DNA from: Akkermansiaceae bacterium
GTDB lineage: Bacteria; Verrucomicrobiota; Verrucomicrobiia; Verrucomicrobiales; Akkermansiaceae
Direction: 5' to 3'
Assembly: GCA_029288115.1 (NCBI GenBank)
Contig: JARFPV010000548.1
Location: 1-7,142 of the forward strand
DNA length: 7,142 nucleotides
Shown: positions 6,333 through 7,142 of the stretch, piece after piece
How the letters are laid out: each line of letters begins with the position of its first letter
Numbering within the stretch: position 1 is the stretch's first letter
Program-made: the position numbers and the translations under genes
Notes under the pieces: generated by a model
Seen by the model: the letters and a program-made list of their open reading frames with translations, nothing else
Told to the model about the DNA's origin: nothing
Databases searched by the model: none

Positions 6333-7142
6333 ATGAAATCGCTCCCCAAATCTATCGCAGCTGCCCTCGCTCTAACTGCTGCATTTTCTCCCCTGACCGC
6401 CCAGGCTCACAACTGTGCCGTCACCGACATGGCTAAGGCCGCCAACCTCTTCATCACCTCTCTTGACGACGAGCAAAAAAAAGAAGCTGTCTTTGAATGG
6501 AAAGACGACAAGCGCCAAGGCTGGCACTTCGTTCCTGATAAATTCATCAAGGGCGAAAAGATGCGTTACGGCGCCTGCATCAAAAAGATGACCCCACGCC
6601 AGCGTATCCTGGCCCATGCCTTACTCAGCACCGCCATGAGCAATAAGGGCTACCTCCAGGCCAGCACCATCATGACGCTTGAGCAGCTGCTGCACGACAT
6701 GGAAAACAAGAACCCAATCCGCGACCCCGAGCTCTACTACGTGTCCGTCTTTGGCAAGCCGTCCAATAAAACCACCTGGTCGTGGCGATTCGAAGGCCAC
6801 CACCTCTCACTCAACTTCACCATCGTCAACGGCAAGCACGTGTCCGTCACCCCCTCATTCTTCGGCACCAACCCGGGCCATGTGAAGGAAGGCACTTACA
6901 AAGGCACCCAGGTCCTCAAGGCGGAGGAATCTCTGGCGTTTGAACTTGTGAAGTCGCTCTCCCCCGAACAGAAAAAAGCAGTCGTCATCGCCGACAAAGC
7001 ACCGCGAGACATCATCACCGGCCAAGACCGCAAGGTAAACAAGGGAGCGTTCTCACCCGTCAAAGGCATCGCATTCGGCAAGCTGAACGATGCTCAACAG
7101 AAGGTTCTCCTCAAGCTAACGAACGAATACGCTGCCAAGTAC
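6333..7142 (+). CDS. Secreted DUF3500-family protein, 3'-partial
   Basis: The frame is open from ATG at 6333 to the window edge (270 codons, no stop). A Sec signal peptide covers residues 1-25, with a cut after LTAQA, so the mature protein starts HNC and is exported. Recognisable family features are 'WSWRFEGHHLSLNFTIV' (149-165), 'VSVTPSFFGTNPG' (170-182), 'GTQVLKAEE' (191-199) and 'APRDIITG' (223-230), which I recognise as the DUF3500 pattern. Two cysteines, C28 and C82, could form a disulfide in the mature form. The family has no established biochemical function to my knowledge; the paired His156-His157 and the conserved strand-rich core are the obvious candidates for a functional site. The C-terminal part of the family domain is likely outside the window. 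The gene lies 181 bp after the hydrolase, beyond the palindromic repeat, so it is probably a separate transcription unit. No Shine-Dalgarno is visible before the ATG. Confidence 0.82.
   Translation, partial: MKSLPKSIAAALALTAAFSPLTAQAHNCAVTDMAKAANLFITSLDDEQKKEAVFEWKDDKRQGWHFVPDKFIKGEKMRYGACIKKMTPRQRILAHALLSTAMSNKGYLQASTIMTLEQLLHDMENKNPIRDPELYYVSVFGKPSNKTTWSWRFEGHHLSLNFTIVNGKHVSVTPSFFGTNPGHVKEGTYKGTQVLKAEESLAFELVKSLSPEQKKAVVIADKAPRDIITGQDRKVNKGAFSPVKGIAFGKLNDAQQKVLLKLTNEYAAKY

Overview
The window carries four genes and part of a fifth, all on the + strand. It reads as part of a catabolic locus for a sulfated polysaccharide. Three consecutive secreted family S1 (formylglycine-type, iduronate-2-sulfatase-like) sulfatases are followed by a secreted GH36/melibiase-like glycoside hydrolase. 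A secreted DUF3500-type protein then runs off the right edge. The host is probably a member of the PVC group (Verrucomicrobiota, Lentisphaerota/Kiritimatiellota or Planctomycetota). That is inferred from the runs of IDS-like sulfatases, the DUF3500 protein, the Sec signal peptides and the lack of Shine-Dalgarno sequences before every start; no marker gene fixes the taxon.

Layout: 1-1141 is the 3' part of sulfatase A. Its N-terminus and catalytic cysteine lie off the left edge, and an apparent one-base loss splits its conserved GK-x-FH motif near 87-92. Sulfatase B (1152-2570) starts 10 bp later. Sulfatase C (2615-4063) follows after 44 bp, and the glycoside hydrolase (4100-6151) after a further 36 bp. 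These spacings suggest one co-transcribed unit whose promoter is upstream of the window. Bases 6152-6332 are intergenic and hold a striking nested palindrome at 6173-6269: two 23-bp perfect inverted copies of a repeat that is itself a hairpin, in the style of a REP doublet or REPIN. The DUF3500-type gene begins at 6333 and is open to the last base.

How the genes may work together (inference): the sulfatases would remove ester sulfates from a marine or host glycan outside the inner membrane, and the GH36-like enzyme would cut alpha-linked galactose or a related sugar once it is exposed. The formylglycine-generating enzyme needed to activate the sulfatases is not in this window. The DUF3500 gene is separated by the repeat element and may be unrelated. 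The most unusual items are the frameshift inside an active-site motif, the nested palindrome, the shortened active-site segment of sulfatase B, and the missing canonical acid/base signature in the GH36-like enzyme.
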